Source: Psychrosphaera haliotis
GTDB taxonomy: Bacteria; Pseudomonadota; Gammaproteobacteria; Enterobacterales; Alteromonadaceae
Assembly (NCBI RefSeq): GCF_039523615.1
Contig: NZ_BAAAFQ010000011.1
Span: forward strand, 156,087 to 220,086
Direction: 5' to 3'
DNA: 64,000 nt
Part shown: positions 63,225 to 64,000 of the stretch, in pieces
Layout: every line of letters begins with the position of its first letter
Numbering within the stretch: position 1 is the first letter of the stretch
Position numbers and translations under genes: made by a program
The notes under the pieces: model-generated
Database searches by the model: none
Told to the model about the DNA's origin: nothing
What the model saw: the letters and a program-made list of their open reading frames with translations, nothing else

Positions 63225-63764
63225 CTAGGACTGTTCTTCTATATATTCATTTTTAAGTTTTACATAGTTTTGTGACGATATAGTTAAAAATGCTAATTCA
63301 GACTCTTTTAATGGTCTTGCTTGTTTAGTTGGGTTTCCAACATATAGATAACCGCTTTCTAATACTTTGTTCGGTGGCACTAATGAACCTGCACCTATGA
63401 TGACATCATCATTAACAATTACGCCATCCATGATTATTGCACCCATACCTACTAATATACGATTACCGAGCTGACACCCATGCAACATTGCTTTATGGCC
63501 AACGGTGACGTCTTCTCCTATTATTAAAGGATTGCCGTTTGGGTTTCCTTTAGATTTTCGGGTTACGTGAAGCACACTTCCGTCTTGTATGTTTGTCCTT
63601 GCCCCTATAGATATAGTATTAACATCTCCCCTTGCTGCAACAAGTGGCCAAATACTTACGTCTTGTTCTAACGTTATATCACCATAAAGAACGGCACTAT
63701 CATCTATGTAACAGTTTTCTTTTATTGTAGGCGTAATACTTTTATAAGACTTAATGTTTCTCAT
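63225..63764 (-). CDS. yrdA: Gamma-carbonic anhydrase family protein YrdA
   Basis: 179 residues (E. coli YrdA 184). It is a left-handed beta-helix of hexapeptide repeats (ITLEQDVSIWPLVAARGDVN, NIQDGSVLHV, TVGHKAMLHGC) with His residues at the three positions that bind the metal in gamma-carbonic anhydrases. Enzyme activity of YrdA proteins is uncertain. In E. coli, yrdA also lies between aroE and an rRNA operon, which fits the promoter seen at 63882. Confidence 0.93.
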   Translation of the reverse strand: MRNIKSYKSITPTIKENCYIDDSAVLYGDITLEQDVSIWPLVAARGDVNTISIGARTNIQDGSVLHVTRKSKGNPNGNPLIIGEDVTVGHKAMLHGCQLGNRILVGMGAIIMDGVIVNDDVIIGAGSLVPPNKVLESGYLYVGNPTKQARPLKESELAFLTISSQNYVKLKNEYIEEQS

Positions 63765-63881
63765 GATTAGCTCCCATTAGCTAAGGTAAGGCTTAAATAT
63801 CCTACTTTTCGAACAAATAAGCCAATAAATATGCGGTTTGTAGTTATTATAGCCAAACAAAAATCTTTTTCAAAAAAGCGC

Positions 63882-63909
63882 TTGCGCAACGTAATTAGAT
63901 CTCTATAAT
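63882..63909 (+). promoter_or_regulatory. Strong rRNA-type promoter (probable rrn P1)
   Basis: A -35 box TTGCGC (63882-63887) and -10 box TATAAT (63904-63909), spacer 16, are followed by a GC-rich discriminator (GCGTCC), as in E. coli rrn P1 promoters. An A/T-rich UP-element-like tract lies just upstream (about 63855-63877). The leader runs rightward to the window edge with no open frame. The position beside yrdA supports an rRNA operon beyond 64000. No rRNA sequence itself is in the window. Confidence 0.8.
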
Positions 63910-64000
63910 GCGTCCTCGTTGTCAGGGAGACATCAAACGGCTTGAAACGTAAAGTGAAGGTGGTTTGGATTGACTCAAAACGGTTTAGAAAACTTTCTCA

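Noticed and set aside
63910..64000. boxA antitermination signal in the rRNA leader
   Set aside because: I looked for a TGCTCTTTAACA-like element and found none before the edge. It may lie beyond 64000.

Overview
The window is a chromosomal origin region from a low-GC marine-type gammaproteobacterium, most likely in the order Alteromonadales (Colwellia/Thalassotalea/Psychrosphaera-like). The grounds are gene order, protein similarity to Escherichia coli and Vibrio homologues, and the 16-bp parS palindrome. The genus cannot be fixed from this sequence alone. Almost every gene is a recognisable core gene, and coding density is high.

Layout. Positions 1-5200 hold the 5' part of slt (minus strand), the fatty-acid beta-oxidation operon fadBA with a probable FadR operator, and tusA. 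Positions 5260-6840 hold a membrane diguanylate cyclase and an unknown lipoprotein. Positions 7098-16281 read leftward and carry glyQS, then gyrB-recF-dnaN-dnaA. Positions 16591-21017 read rightward: rpmH-rnpA-yidD-yidC, then mnmE and mioC. cpdB (minus strand) lies between mioC and a 0.5-kb non-coding block at about 23196-23703. That block is very rich in GATC, has DnaA boxes and three AT-rich 13-mers, and is the probable oriC. Next come mnmG-rsmG-parA-parB and the full ATP synthase operon atpIBEFHAGDC (28432-35372). Two perfect parS sites lie inside recF, 10-11 kb from oriC and 13-14 kb from parA, so origin, partition genes and centromere sites are all present.

Positions 35568-38622 hold a MaoP-family gene, a 66-residue unknown protein and an alkylation-repair group (alkyltransferase-like protein, Ada/AlkA fusion, Ogt). 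Positions 38647-44735 hold an AEC permease, ubiA, ubiC, a FliL-like exported protein, glpG/glpE, an HD hydrolase and a second diguanylate cyclase. Positions 44762-52454 hold yigB-uvrD-tmcA and a GH97 glycosidase. Positions 52593-63764 keep the enterobacterial order trkA-rsmB-fmt-def (leftward) and LysM-dprA-smg-yrdD-tsaC-hemF (rightward), followed by a truncated haemoglobin, aroE and yrdA. The window ends just after a strong rRNA-type promoter, which suggests an rRNA operon begins to the right.

I found no CRISPR array, prophage, transposon, tRNA gene or defence island. No clearly new multi-gene system is evident. The best leads are the origin architecture (cpdB beside oriC, parS in recF, a MaoP-family gene nearby), RNA hairpins inside the atp operon, a Lys at the normally Arg position of the YidC groove, the long polar insert in TmcA, and the uncharacterised small proteins.
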